Origin: Thainema sp966674685 | Lineage (GTDB): Bacteria > Cyanobacteriota > Cyanobacteriia > Phormidesmidales > Phormidesmidaceae | NCBI GenBank assembly: GCA_966674685.1 | Contig: CBKWJC010000025.1 | Coordinates: 7,158-71,157, forward strand | Length of the DNA stretch: 64,000 bases | Direction: 5' to 3' | Shown here: piece after piece, positions 1 through 8,480 of the stretch | Numbering within the stretch: position 1 is the first letter of the stretch | Layout of the letters: the number at the start of each line of letters is the position of its first letter | Notes under the pieces: model-generated | Databases searched by the model: none | What the model was told of the DNA's origin: nothing | Seen by the model: only the letters and a program-made list of their open reading frames with translations | Translations under genes and position numbers: made by a program

Positions 1-345
1 ACGGGTAACTGATTAGAAATATTGGCTCAAATACCTCAAAATTAGAACTTTTCAGCTAATTGCAAATCGGCCTTAACGTCAATTTTCGAACTGACAACCT
101 GAGAGCCTAACGTTGTTCAATCTGACTTGACCTGACTTTTATTTACTTTTTGTGAAAAAAGCGCCGCCTGATCCTGATTATTTTGCGATCAAGACCTGAT
201 TCCAAGTGACTTTGTAATAGCTGATCAGCGACTATGCTGAAGACATTCCGGTGTAAGAGCTGTGGCTGAGGCGATGTTGCCCCCGTTGCTCAATGAACAG
301 CATTACTTTTATACACCAGAATGCCTATCTGAAGAGGTCTAAACT
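1..345. other. Intergenic, no gene seen
   Basis: I see no convincing reading frame here. The stretch is moderately AT-rich and presumably holds the promoter of the small zinc-ribbon gene that starts at 346. It has no clear hairpin or tandem repeat. Confidence 0.5.
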
Positions 346-558
346 ATGCCCCGTCTGATTCTCACTGAACTGCCTAGCCAGACTGCCGATCTAAATTGCC
401 CTAGCTGCCACAGCTCTCATACGATTGTGGCTCATACTGACGACCACTACGTGTGTTTGAACTGTGGCTGGAGCCGAAATCTGAATGAATCCTCTGGTTT
501 CTGGAATGCGATCGCAGCTTTTGCGTCTGCCCTAATTATGATGCTGATTTTTATCTAA
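346..558 (+). CDS. Small zinc-ribbon protein with C-terminal membrane segment
   Basis: A 70-residue protein with two Cys pairs: CPSC near residues 18-21 and CLNC near residues 37-40, followed by GW. This four-cysteine arrangement is a zinc ribbon. The last ~18 residues (AIAAFASALIMMLIFI) are hydrophobic and would form one membrane helix or anchor. Small two-CxxC proteins of this kind are common in cyanobacteria and have no assigned function. The gene is monocistronic and ends just before a strong intrinsic terminator at 601-634. Zinc binding is inferred from cysteine spacing only. Confidence 0.75.
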   Translation: MPRLILTELPSQTADLNCPSCHSSHTIVAHTDDHYVCLNCGWSRNLNESSGFWNAIAAFASALIMMLIFI

Positions 559-600
559 ATTTCTGCACGGCGCAATGCGACAAACGTTTTGAATGCACCG

Positions 601-634
601 AACGCTGTCTAGTGTTGGAGACAGCGTTTTTTCT
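601..634 (+). terminator. Intrinsic terminator of the zinc-ribbon gene
   Basis: A perfect 10-bp stem (601-610 with 619-628) closes an 8-base loop and is followed directly by a T-rich run. It lies about 40 bases after the stop at 558. Confidence 0.85.
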
Positions 635-650
635 TTGCTTACTGTTCACT

Positions 651-686
651 AAAACCCAAAGGGCAGAACTGCCCTTTGGGTTTTTG
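651..686. terminator. Probable bidirectional terminator hairpin
   Basis: A perfect 14-bp stem (653-666 with 669-682) has a two-base loop, an A run on its left and a T run on its right. It could stop transcription from either side between two convergent genes. Confidence 0.7.
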
Positions 687-709
687 GATACAAGGTGCTA
701 GATATAAAA

Positions 710-737
710 AATAACCCCTCAGCAGAGCTAAGGGGCT
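710..737 (-). terminator. Intrinsic terminator of the 172-aa gene
   Basis: On the minus strand a 9-bp stem (727-735 with 715-723) is followed by TTATTTTTT. It lies about 50 bases after the stop of the leftward gene at 786-1304. Confidence 0.75.
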
Positions 738-785
738 GTCATTCAAGTCTAGAGAGTAGAGAGTTGATATCAGCTAGCTGGCTAT

Positions 786-1304
786 TTAGCGGCGGCTCAA
801 CCAGCGACTTGCGATCGCGCCAAACGCCGCACCAACCAGAGGATTACTGAAGAACTTAACTATGGCTGGCTGATCAGCAAGTACTTCCTGGAAAACATCG
901 GGGTGGCTGTGATAGGCAAAGGCCGCCAGTTTGGTTACGTCATCCTCATTCATGCGGCGAGCATGATGAGTGGAGAGACCTAGCCGCTGTTCTAAGTCGC
1001 GGTCATTTAAGCCCCGCTGCTTAAGGTGCTTAAACAATTCGCGGGCAACATCATCTCGCTCATTTGGCTTGATTTTTGCGATCGCGCTTCTCAGTTCTGG
1101 CTCCATCTGAGTCGCTGGAATTCGCTCTGGATGGAACGCTCGGCCAAATAGCTGCTTACGTTCATCTCGCGAGGAGCGCTGAGCAAAGTCGTCAAAGTTT
1201 GAGTATTCAGCTTCGGGCTGAGTGGATCTCGAATCTATCGACTCAACGTTGCCACTAGCCAGATCGTTCATGATCTCGCGTTTATAACGGTCACTGCTAG
1301 ACAT
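786..1304 (-). CDS. Conserved hypothetical protein, 172 aa
   Basis: I do not recognise a named family. The N-terminal ~70 residues are charged and low in hydrophobicity. The middle (~80-125) is predicted helical and Arg/Asp/Leu-rich (RGLNDRDLEQRLGLST), somewhat like a helix-turn-helix. The C-terminus has a short hydrophobic segment rich in small residues (NPLVGAAFGAIASRWL) that could associate with a membrane. A good ribosome-binding site (AAGGAG) precedes the ATG at 1304, and a terminator follows the stop, so it is a single-gene unit. The cyanobacterial style and full signals make it a real gene of unknown role. Confidence 0.75.
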   Translation of the reverse strand: MSSSDRYKREIMNDLASGNVESIDSRSTQPEAEYSNFDDFAQRSSRDERKQLFGRAFHPERIPATQMEPELRSAIAKIKPNERDDVARELFKHLKQRGLNDRDLEQRLGLSTHHARRMNEDDVTKLAAFAYHSHPDVFQEVLADQPAIVKFFSNPLVGAAFGAIASRWLSRR

Positions 1305-1461
1305 AATTTTAAAGTCTCCTTTTTGCCCTTTATTGTTAATGAATTATTGAAGTTTTATCGGCTAATCACTAGCAAGCCGCACGAATTAAATAAGTTTCAG
1401 CGATGAATTCAATTGACTTAACTTGCGTCAATAAATTGTCAAAAACCTACTTATAAAGCGG

Positions 1462-1881
1462 TTAGCTATATTCAATCATGCGAGTATTGTCGTTATACTT
1501 AGCTGTCATAATCAGCTCTTTGTCTGGAGCATAGATCAGCACAGTCAAATCTCGATGTGGAAAGTTCTTTTGAAACCCTTGCAGTAGCGATTTTGCAAGC
1601 GTTCTAACTTCTCTTGGTTGAACCTGTGGAGAAATAACAACACCTAATTTGTCGTTATCGCGAACGTAGGCATCTGAAATTAATCCATTTGCCTTTTGCA
1701 CAACCCAATTACCAAAAGTTTGACCCGAACTTGTGTCTCCTCGTTCGATTTGAGCATAGGCACCCGTCGGTAGTGAAGCAGGCGATTTTGATTGAACGCT
1801 GCTACTACAAGCAGTTGTAAAAACTAGCAAAGCGAGTGATAGGGCAATCACTACGTGCCGAATCGAGCGAAGCAAATTCAC
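1462..1881 (-). CDS. Small lipoprotein, unknown function
   Basis: A 139-residue protein with a lipoprotein signal peptide: basic start (LLRSIRHVV), hydrophobic core (IALSLALLVFTTA) and lipobox Cys near residue 25 followed by SSS. The mature part is ~115 residues with a two-strand/helix feel (DNDKLGVVISPQVQ; LTVLIYAPDKELIMTAKYN). I do not recognise the family, though the layout is reminiscent of cyanobacterial lipoproteins of ~140 aa with no assigned role. It stands alone, with GGAGG upstream of the ATG at 1881. Confidence 0.7.
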   Translation of the reverse strand: MNLLRSIRHVVIALSLALLVFTTACSSSVQSKSPASLPTGAYAQIERGDTSSGQTFGNWVVQKANGLISDAYVRDNDKLGVVISPQVQPREVRTLAKSLLQGFQKNFPHRDLTVLIYAPDKELIMTAKYNDNTRMIEYS

Positions 1882-2006
1882 AACAGCCTCCTGGAAAGCC
1901 TAAATAACTGCTTTTAAGCTTAGATGGCATTGGTAAGACAAACCTCTTCCACAGGAGATGTAGACGGGTATTCCACAAGTCGTAGTTAAAGTTACTTTTG
2001 ATTAAG

Positions 2007-2561
2007 TTACTTTTGATAAAGCCAACCGCTGAATAATCGCGTTATCCTTGGCATGACAACGTAGGTAATTAAAATAACCATGATGCCAGAGTTGATCAGC
2101 GATGCCAACCAAAACGGTAGCGCTTGCTGAAGAAACGGTGCAATTGTCCAGCCCAAAAGATTGAGCAGAGCGTACACCACAATCCACGTCAACAGTGCCG
2201 TTTTGTAGCGAGGCGGCGTCCTCAGTGCCTGACCGGGAAGGGAGAACCAGGCTTCAATGCCGCTGATCTGCTGGATCTGAGGGTTTGACTCGACTAGGGG
2301 CTTGTCCTTGGCTACCCAGTATTTGCGATCGCGGGAGGTCATCCAGTCTTTGAGGTGGTCATAACAATCGAAGCGAAAGACAACAACGTATTCGGGCCGA
2401 ATACCGGGTTGCGGTCGAATCACGTTGGCTCCCATATGGCCTGGATAAGCACTAGAGACTTTAGTAATGCCGCTGATCCAAGCCTCATATTGCGCTTCTC
2501 GTCCTGGTTTGACCCGCTGAGCTATAACCACAGTCACGGGATCAGTCAGTTGGTTAATCAT
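2007..2561 (-). CDS. ABM (antibiotic biosynthesis monooxygenase)-like domain with membrane tail
   Basis: Residues ~8-105 match the ABM ferredoxin-like fold: the start VTVVIAQRVKPGREAQYEAW, then HMGANVIRP, the strand YVVVFRFD and the helix HLKDWMTSRDRKYW are typical. The C-terminal ~70 residues hold two hydrophobic helices (LLTWIVVYALLNLLGW and WLASLINSGIMVILITYVVM), so the protein is anchored in the membrane with the ABM domain on one side. This two-part form is a known group of bacterial ABM proteins. The enzyme activity, if any, is not established. The gene is adjacent to the broken gene at 2626 with no overlap. Confidence 0.8.
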   Translation of the reverse strand: MINQLTDPVTVVIAQRVKPGREAQYEAWISGITKVSSAYPGHMGANVIRPQPGIRPEYVVVFRFDCYDHLKDWMTSRDRKYWVAKDKPLVESNPQIQQISGIEAWFSLPGQALRTPPRYKTALLTWIVVYALLNLLGWTIAPFLQQALPFWLASLINSGIMVILITYVVMPRITRLFSGWLYQK

Positions 2562-2625
2562 AGCTGCTGTACCAGTTCTACGAATTAGTATTACAGATGA
2601 GATGAGTGCTGAGCCGTAATTCGCC

Positions 2626-3228
2626 TCACTCCTCTCGCCTCACGCTAAAAAAATGTCCGAGTTTACCAACTTCAATCCGCACAACATTAGCTGGCACAAC
2701 ACCACCAGGCGGCGGCAGAAACATACCTCCATTGGTGACAACATAAATGCTGGTTACATCCTCAGCGCTGCGACCAAAGGCAACAGCAGTGCTGCCAATT
2801 ACGCCCTGCTCAACTTGGGCAATAGTTGTGGTCGCTCCAGTTGGGCTGATGCGAAGGACACTGTTGTAAATATGAGTTGCGGCGTAGAGATTGCCATCTG
2901 TATCAAAGGCAAAGTCGTCAATATTGGTGGGTGTGACGAAAACAGCAGGTTCTCCCGGCTGATTGTCGGCTGTAATTTGTCCTGCTTCGTGGCTAGTAAT
3001 TAACAAGGTGCCGTCGGTGGCTATGACTAGATTTTCTAGGAAGGTATTAGCTGGAAACGAAGCAACAATCTGATGGGTCGCCAACTCGACGGGCGTCATG
3101 GCGTAGATGGGGGGCAAGCCTACGGTTTGAGTCATGAGTTGACAGCTACTGATAGCTGTTAGCAATTTCTTATTTGCTAAGAATCGCGCCTCCTCCAGAA
3201 AATTGTCTGCATTCTTGATAACAATCAA
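2626..3228 (-). pseudogene. SMP-30/gluconolactonase-like beta-propeller, probably internally deleted
   Basis: The translation contains propeller-strand signatures: ENLVIATDGTLLITSHEAG, then NIDDFAFDTDGNLYAATH, then a closing segment ending in NVVRIEVGK. Secreted or cytosolic SMP-30/NHL-type proteins of this style are about 300 residues with six blades. Here only three blade-like blocks remain in 200 residues, and the first block jumps abruptly (HEAGQI to TADNQPGEP) into what looks like a later blade. The longest frame opens with TTG at 3228; ATG at 3135 or 3099 are alternatives, none with a good ribosome site. I read it as an in-frame deletion remnant, but a short functional protein is possible. 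Confidence 0.5.
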
Positions 3229-3465
3229 TTTGGAATTTTTTGGAAATTAGGAGGAATGATTGGAAGTTCAGCGACAAAGCTCAGGTGGACGCCATGCTAA
3301 TTTAGGGGCAAGATTTGACGCAGTAGAGTAAAACGAATACTCACAGCTTGCACCAAGAGCAACATCACTGGTGCGATACAGCGGTAACATCACCTCTTCC
3401 GACTTCAATTACACAAGGCGCAAGATATGAGAATAGTCATGCTGATTCTCTGCCTATTATAGTTC

Positions 3466-4005
3466 CTATAACGTTTTCCATAAACTGATGGATTTTTGCC
3501 AAGTTTTCTGAAGTGCCAATAAGGGTCTAGGCTTGAGAATAATCCAGTATTGGACTCGGTCAACCCACTGAAATAATGCGCCTTCACTTTTCAATCTTGG
3601 CTGATTCCAAATATCAGGAGGCGGGTTTCCAAAATAGCTGTGATAAAACTCTAACGTTTGGCAATATTGCTGATAATATTTCAAACCTGACTCGACGCCT
3701 CCTAATCCTGGAAAATGGTGAAGGTTTTTTTGAATTATCTTTTGACAAAACTCATCCCAGTAGGAGCGCGTATAAAGTAAATGAAGATGCCAAACCCGGT
3801 CAACGTCTGTAGAAGGAGAAAGTTCTTGCTCTGCGATCGCAGCCAGAAACATGAACTTCTTGTATTCCACAATCGCACGGTAGGCATAGTTCTCTGACCA
3901 TTGATATTCCCAAGCTAGTTTCATCGAGAAGGGAAACGAAGCAAGTGGATCATCTAACTTAAATTGACTAATCCTAGCATATAAATCTTTCTGTTCCGGC
4001 GTCAT
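3466..4005 (-). CDS. Glycine-rich domain-containing protein-like (GRDP/DUF1399 type)
   Basis: A 179-residue protein with the hallmark of the GRDP-like family: DVDRVWHLHLLYTRSYWDEF near residues 64-83, where a Trp-His-x-His pair sits in a helix. The N-terminal part (FKLDDPLASFPFSMKLAWEYQW) is also typical. The family is found in plants, fungi and bacteria and its biochemical role is unknown. This is the last gene of a leftward five-gene unit and starts 15 bases after the kinase stop. No signal peptide is visible, so it is probably cytoplasmic. Confidence 0.75.
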   Translation of the reverse strand: MTPEQKDLYARISQFKLDDPLASFPFSMKLAWEYQWSENYAYRAIVEYKKFMFLAAIAEQELSPSTDVDRVWHLHLLYTRSYWDEFCQKIIQKNLHHFPGLGGVESGLKYYQQYCQTLEFYHSYFGNPPPDIWNQPRLKSEGALFQWVDRVQYWIILKPRPLLALQKTWQKSISLWKTL

Positions 4006-4020
4006 CTTTCTGGCTTGAAC

Positions 4021-5436
4021 TCAGCAGCCACATCCACAAGTTTGTTCGGGAGGAACTTTAGGAGTGGGATAAACAACCTTAATTTCTAGATCAAGAAAGT
4101 CACTCAGCTCTTGAGCAAGCCACCATAATTCTGGCTGAGTCAAGGCATGTTCATTGCCTACTCGGTATTCTATATTACTGGCATAAATTGATAGCTTTGG
4201 TGCAACCTTTATTTCTCCTCTCCGAACAGTTTTGTTACTGGCATCAATATAGCGATCAAAAGTGTAGCCAGGGTTATAAATCAAGTGCTGAATGTCTTCA
4301 AATGCAGAAGATTTAAAGCTCCATACCTTTAAATTGCAACAGAAAAAATGGCTGATTTCTTGATTTTTCTCAATTGCAATGACTTCTCTAAAACCTTTAT
4401 CTTTATTCAAGCATTTAAGAAGAATGGCTAGAAGCCACAAAACAGATCCAATCAAAAGCCCGCCTGGAACGAACGGGACAATTATGAATGCTAGCATAAT
4501 GCAACCCAAATTTACCAAGTTAACAGAATATCTGGGTATGATAATCTCCAAACGATTGCGATCGCGATACAACTTAATATCAGTGATAGTGGGTTTAAGA
4601 TTATGATAATATTCATGGTTGCCATCTTCAGACTGCAAAGCCTCTAATGCAGTTTTAGCTGAGTCAAACCGTCGATCTAAATGTGGATGAGTCATCCTTT
4701 CTAACCATCTCGAAAATCGTCGGCTAATTTGGTCATGGGTGAATTCAATTCGTCCGTTTGTTTGTGGTAAATCAGCCGGATGAACGCCTGTGATCAGGTA
4801 GATTAACGTCATGCCAAGACTATATAAATCAGAGGCGGTGGTAGTCTGCCCAGCAAACTGCTCTAGCGGGATGTAGCCATAACTGCCTACAATCGTAATG
4901 GTGCCGCTGTTTTGGTGAGCTACTGTTTGTACCGAGCCAAAATCGACTAAATACAGATCGCCAACAGAGTGGCCAGAAGTATTTGAAATTAAAAGATTAC
5001 TAGGCTTAATATCACGATGAATGACAGGCGGATTTTGAGCATGGAGATAAACCAAGATCTTGAGTATTCGGGTGGCTATCTCAATCACTTCTGCCTCGGA
5101 AAACGTCCTGCCATCTTGAATCGCTGCTTCTAAAGATGGTGCGTCAATATAGCTCTGAATTAGGGCAAATCCGCGTCCAATGTCTGTCTCAACATCAAAG
5201 AAATCGAGGTATTTAGGAACAGCAGGATGGTTCAGAGCTTTGAGCGTATCGGCCTCACGCTCGAATAGTTTGAGGTTTTCCCAAGTAAAGTCTGGCCCAA
5301 ATAGCAGTAGCTTCAAAACGACTAATTCTTGCTGCGCTAAATCAGTCGCTAAAAATGTCCGTCTACCAACCTGACGGCCCAATAAAGACTGTATCTGATA
5401 GCGATTGCCGAAAATTTGGTGAGTTAACTGCTCCAT
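4021..5436 (-). CDS. Ser/Thr protein kinase with membrane segments and Cys-rich tail
   Basis: A 471-residue Hanks-type kinase. Residues ~10-270 form the catalytic domain: the VVLK lysine (~42), HRDIKPSN (~140-147), DFGS (~165-168) and GSYGYIPLEQF in the activation segment. All key residues are present. Residues ~310-345 hold two hydrophobic stretches (LGCIMLAFIIVPFVPGGLLI; LLAILL), so the C-terminal ~120 residues lie beyond a membrane hairpin. That part is unrecognised and ends in a Cys-rich tail (EQTCGCGC) that might bind metal. It sits between a small membrane protein and a GRDP-like gene, and is probably co-transcribed with the upstream vWA lipoprotein. Targets are unknown. Confidence 0.9.
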   Translation of the reverse strand: MEQLTHQIFGNRYQIQSLLGRQVGRRTFLATDLAQQELVVLKLLLFGPDFTWENLKLFEREADTLKALNHPAVPKYLDFFDVETDIGRGFALIQSYIDAPSLEAAIQDGRTFSEAEVIEIATRILKILVYLHAQNPPVIHRDIKPSNLLISNTSGHSVGDLYLVDFGSVQTVAHQNSGTITIVGSYGYIPLEQFAGQTTTASDLYSLGMTLIYLITGVHPADLPQTNGRIEFTHDQISRRFSRWLERMTHPHLDRRFDSAKTALEALQSEDGNHEYYHNLKPTITDIKLYRDRNRLEIIIPRYSVNLVNLGCIMLAFIIVPFVPGGLLIGSVLWLLAILLKCLNKDKGFREVIAIEKNQEISHFFCCNLKVWSFKSSAFEDIQHLIYNPGYTFDRYIDASNKTVRRGEIKVAPKLSIYASNIEYRVGNEHALTQPELWWLAQELSDFLDLEIKVVYPTPKVPPEQTCGCGC

Positions 5437-5469
5437 GATTTTAGCCCCAGTTTTTATTCAAAATTAATG

Positions 5470-5868
5470 CTAGAAGGTGCCTAAAACTGTGGAATGGCAG
5501 CTAAGAATCTGAGTTTTAGAGTACCTTGATCGCAGATTTTCCTCGCGTTGACTATCTACTTCGCCGTAGGTTGCTAAAGTGTGAACTTTAGTGGGAATTG
5601 GCGGCGTTGACAAGATTTCTTCGCCTAAGCTGCTAAAAAGGACAACCGTTTGTATGTACACCTGACGACGTTGATGTTTTCGGTATATATCGGTGTAGTT
5701 TTGCGCGATTTGTGACCACTGATTTTGAGGGCAATAGCTGCGATCGATGAGGATAGTTAGACTGGGGATTGGGGATATCCAGCTAATGAAAATTCCCGCG
5801 ATCGCAAACACTAGCCAACTCATCCCTAGCGTCACTAAAAGACGATTTTTGATAAAAGATTGAGACAT
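5470..5868 (-). CDS. Small membrane-anchored protein, unknown function
   Basis: A 132-residue protein with one N-terminal membrane helix (residues ~9-31, LLVTLGMSWLVFAIAGIFISW) and a ~100-residue soluble part likely exported. It has two to three Cys (SYCPQNQW, ILSCHS). I recognise no family. It starts 13 bases downstream of the vWA lipoprotein gene and ends 33 bases before the kinase gene, so it is almost certainly part of the same transcript. A role as a partner of the vWA protein or the kinase is a guess from position only. Confidence 0.6.
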   Translation of the reverse strand: MSQSFIKNRLLVTLGMSWLVFAIAGIFISWISPIPSLTILIDRSYCPQNQWSQIAQNYTDIYRKHQRRQVYIQTVVLFSSLGEEILSTPPIPTKVHTLATYGEVDSQREENLRSRYSKTQILSCHSTVLGTF

Positions 5869-5881
5869 GGTTTTAATAGGG

Positions 5882-7630
5882 TTAGAGATTGGTTTGAAAC
5901 AGATCTTTCAGGAGTACCTGCACTTTTTCGGGCGTGCCTTCGTAGACGGTGCCCTCACGGACTGAGGCGATCGCCGCGAGTTCGTGTTGATTGACTTCGC
6001 CATAGGCAATGGGAAAAATTCTCACACCGCTGGCTTGAATCACCGATTGAATTTGTTGGAAGGTCAGTCCGTCGGTGCGTTCTCCATCGGTGAGCAAGAG
6101 CAGGTAAAACTGGCCTTCTGGATCAAGTTTTTGCTTCTCCATCAAGGATGCCAGACCCACCGCTAAGCCGTCGTAAAGCGCCGTGGCTCCTTCGGCTTGG
6201 AGTTGGTTAATGGCGGTGTACAGTCGCTTTTTTTCAAACTCATCAAAAGGGGCGAGATAAATGCGCCGGGTGGGGCGATCGCTAAAAGTCACCAGACCAA
6301 TTTGGTTGCCGGGATTGATCTGTTGGCTAGCGAGCCGCAGCGCTTCTTGTACAGCAGATAGACGGTTTTCCTCCGTCATTGAGCCACTGGTATCGACCAC
6401 CAGTTCCATGTAGACGGTGCGTCCCCCATCCTTACGCTGTTTCCAAAAAGATTGTGCGGCTTTGAGCACCTCCCCAGAAGGGATGGGCGGAAAATCTCCT
6501 TGCTGTAAGTAGTCAGTTTGTTCGTGACCCTGTCGAGCAGCCAGTTGTTGCATGGGTGTGGCCGTAGCGAAGGTGGCAAACTTTTCGAGGGCGGCTTTTT
6601 CGGTCGGGGTTGTCCAGTCGAAGGCGATCAGGGGGGACGTTTCGGCGATACCAAAGGGGACGTAAGCGAGTTGCTCAAAGCCGGGTTGTTGCTTTAGCCC
6701 CACGTAGCTCTGGTAGGACATGACAATGATTTGAAAGGCTTCCGGGTCGCGGAGCCAGATTTGCTTCACGTCCAGATAGGTAGGAGCGGTCAGGGTCACT
6801 TGTTTTTGAAAGGCACTGAAGGCCGAACTGACCTTTGGAGACTCCAGATCGGCGATCGCCAGCGGTTGACCATCCTCAGCATGTCCGGCAGCGCGCCAAA
6901 GCAAGGTATAGAGAAAATTCAGTGCCGGAGAGGCGATATAGGGATTGCAAAAGCCGACTTCCAGATTGCCAGAGAGAATAGCATCCAGCACGCGATCGAA
7001 GGTCACGTCGCCATCCTGGGCCAGGGTTTCATACACTTCAGGACGCATCGCCAAAATCGCTTGATTGGGCACCAGAGCTGGAGCAATGGTTTCAATGGTC
7101 ACCCCATCAGCTTTGATCAGCTCTAGCCACAGGGCATGAGCGGGCGTGTATCCGGCAGGTTGACCTTTGCCTGTCCCTAGCATTTGCGCGCCTAACCCAG
7201 AGGGAATGTTACGCACCCCCACCTGGATGACCTGTCCCGATGGCAGCCTTTGTTGCTCCTGGTTAAAGGCTTCTGCCACATCCACTAGCCAGCGCTCATC
7301 AGGGCGGGCAGCATTAGCCTTTTCGGCAGAACTATAAATCTCTACATACACAACGTTAGGATCATTTGTCGGCTCTGCGCCATATAAAGGATAGGTATTT
7401 GGGTCGGGTACGGGTTCTTGCAAGGGCGGAATCTCGGCATTATAGGCGTCCGTATCTGATACCAATCGAGACTCTACTTGAATTTGGGGCAACAGCTCGT
7501 TGTGCAAGTGGCGTTCGGCACTTTCGAGCGAGAAGAACTGAGGGGATGGAGTCAGCGTAGCGGAACAGGCCCACAAAACACTGAGCAACAGTCCGATCGC
7601 AAATCCTCTGACAAATTTCTGTTTCATCAT
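5882..7630 (-). CDS. Lipoprotein with solute-binding-like domain and vWA domain
   Basis: A 582-residue exported lipoprotein. The signal peptide ends in a lipobox (LSVLWAC, Cys ~22). Residues ~90-370 resemble a type II periplasmic binding protein (VYVEIYSSAEKANAA at the start, then alternating strand/helix). Residues ~405-580 are a von Willebrand A domain with the MIDAS motif DTSGSM (~414-419) and the later TALYDGL and LLLLTDGERT motifs. Binding-protein plus vWA lipoproteins are known in cyanobacteria, but their ligand is not. Its ATG overlaps the stop of the 219-aa gene by four bases (ATGA), indicating translational coupling. It is the core of a unit that also includes a Ser/Thr kinase. Confidence 0.85.
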   Translation of the reverse strand: MMKQKFVRGFAIGLLLSVLWACSATLTPSPQFFSLESAERHLHNELLPQIQVESRLVSDTDAYNAEIPPLQEPVPDPNTYPLYGAEPTNDPNVVYVEIYSSAEKANAARPDERWLVDVAEAFNQEQQRLPSGQVIQVGVRNIPSGLGAQMLGTGKGQPAGYTPAHALWLELIKADGVTIETIAPALVPNQAILAMRPEVYETLAQDGDVTFDRVLDAILSGNLEVGFCNPYIASPALNFLYTLLWRAAGHAEDGQPLAIADLESPKVSSAFSAFQKQVTLTAPTYLDVKQIWLRDPEAFQIIVMSYQSYVGLKQQPGFEQLAYVPFGIAETSPLIAFDWTTPTEKAALEKFATFATATPMQQLAARQGHEQTDYLQQGDFPPIPSGEVLKAAQSFWKQRKDGGRTVYMELVVDTSGSMTEENRLSAVQEALRLASQQINPGNQIGLVTFSDRPTRRIYLAPFDEFEKKRLYTAINQLQAEGATALYDGLAVGLASLMEKQKLDPEGQFYLLLLTDGERTDGLTFQQIQSVIQASGVRIFPIAYGEVNQHELAAIASVREGTVYEGTPEKVQVLLKDLFQTNL

Positions 7631-8286
7631 TCTGGGCTCTCCAATAAACTTTGGGCGTTTTCTGCGGTAATGAGCTGTAGGCGGGTCGAAATGCCTGAAA
7701 CAGTGGACTGCGATCGCTGAGTCAGATCGGTCAGCATCAGCTGATCATGCAATTCTCGAAGCTGCTCATGGGTTTGCTGTAGCCGCGTCTGACTCCGCCG
7801 GAGTTGTTGCTGGGCCAGGGCTTGATAATGAGGCATTTGCACTCGCTGCGTAGTTTGCAGAGCACGGCTCAACTGATCTATCAGTTCCAAAACGGTGTAT
7901 AGCGTTTCGATTAAATCAGGAATGAAAGTTGGCTCTTGCTGAGCGATTTGGGTTACGAGAGGGTGAATTGCGACGGCTTGTTGAACTGTTTTTTGCCATT
8001 GGGGTTGAGTAACGGTTGGCAAGAGTGGCTCAAGATTAGCTAAACGCCACCGCCAAACTTCCAGATCCAGCAGGTTCGCTGAGGAAGCAGCTAGGTTACG
8101 GCTTGGTGGCTTAGGGAAACAGTACCAAGCAGCGATCGCCGCCGCCGTAATTGCCCCACCTGTGATCAGCACGACTAGCCGCAGCCCTTGCCACAGAACT
8201 AACCCGCCATATCCCACCGTCAGGCCAGCCAGCAGCCAGCGCAGAGACGGAGGGCGATTGCCCAAAGATTCTATCCACATGGTCAA
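7627..8286 (-). CDS. Two-TM protein with coiled-coil tail, unknown function
   Basis: A 219-residue protein, first gene of the leftward unit. Residues ~17-58 contain two hydrophobic helices (RWLLAGLTVGYGGLVLW; LRLVVLITGGAITAAAIAAW). The remaining ~150 residues are rich in Gln, Leu and Arg (ALAQQQLRRSQTRLQQTHEQ) and should form long helices or a coiled coil in the cytoplasm. No named family is recognised. Its stop overlaps the start of the vWA lipoprotein gene, so the two products are probably made in step and may interact. Confidence 0.7.
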   Translation of the reverse strand: MTMWIESLGNRPPSLRWLLAGLTVGYGGLVLWQGLRLVVLITGGAITAAAIAAWYCFPKPPSRNLAASSANLLDLEVWRWRLANLEPLLPTVTQPQWQKTVQQAVAIHPLVTQIAQQEPTFIPDLIETLYTVLELIDQLSRALQTTQRVQMPHYQALAQQQLRRSQTRLQQTHEQLRELHDQLMLTDLTQRSQSTVSGISTRLQLITAENAQSLLESPE

Positions 8287-8352
8287 ACCCTAAAATCGTT
8301 TCTCACCACAAACAGGATGAGTAATGAATGAGTAGATCCTATTTATTTGCCG

Positions 8353-8398
8353 CTTACTTGTCAAGTAAGTCCTATTTAAGGGCAAGTAAAGCCTGTTT
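8353..8398. promoter_or_regulatory. Candidate operator upstream of the HTH-NACHT gene
   Basis: The divergent spacer holds a perfect palindrome CTTACTTG-T-CAAGTAAG (8353-8369). It also holds a direct repeat pair, CAAGTAAGTCCTATTT (8362-8377) and CAAGTAAAGCCTGTTT (8383-8398), 13 of 16 bases identical and 21 bp apart, i.e. two helical turns. It lies ~85 bases before the ATG of a protein with its own N-terminal helix-turn-helix. Autoregulation is inferred. Confidence 0.45.
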
Positions 8399-8480
8399 GG
8401 ATGATGAAAATTGTCATAGATAGGAATCTTTTACCTATGCTGAGTAACATGGAGGTGTTCATCCAATTAGTTGCGATTTC

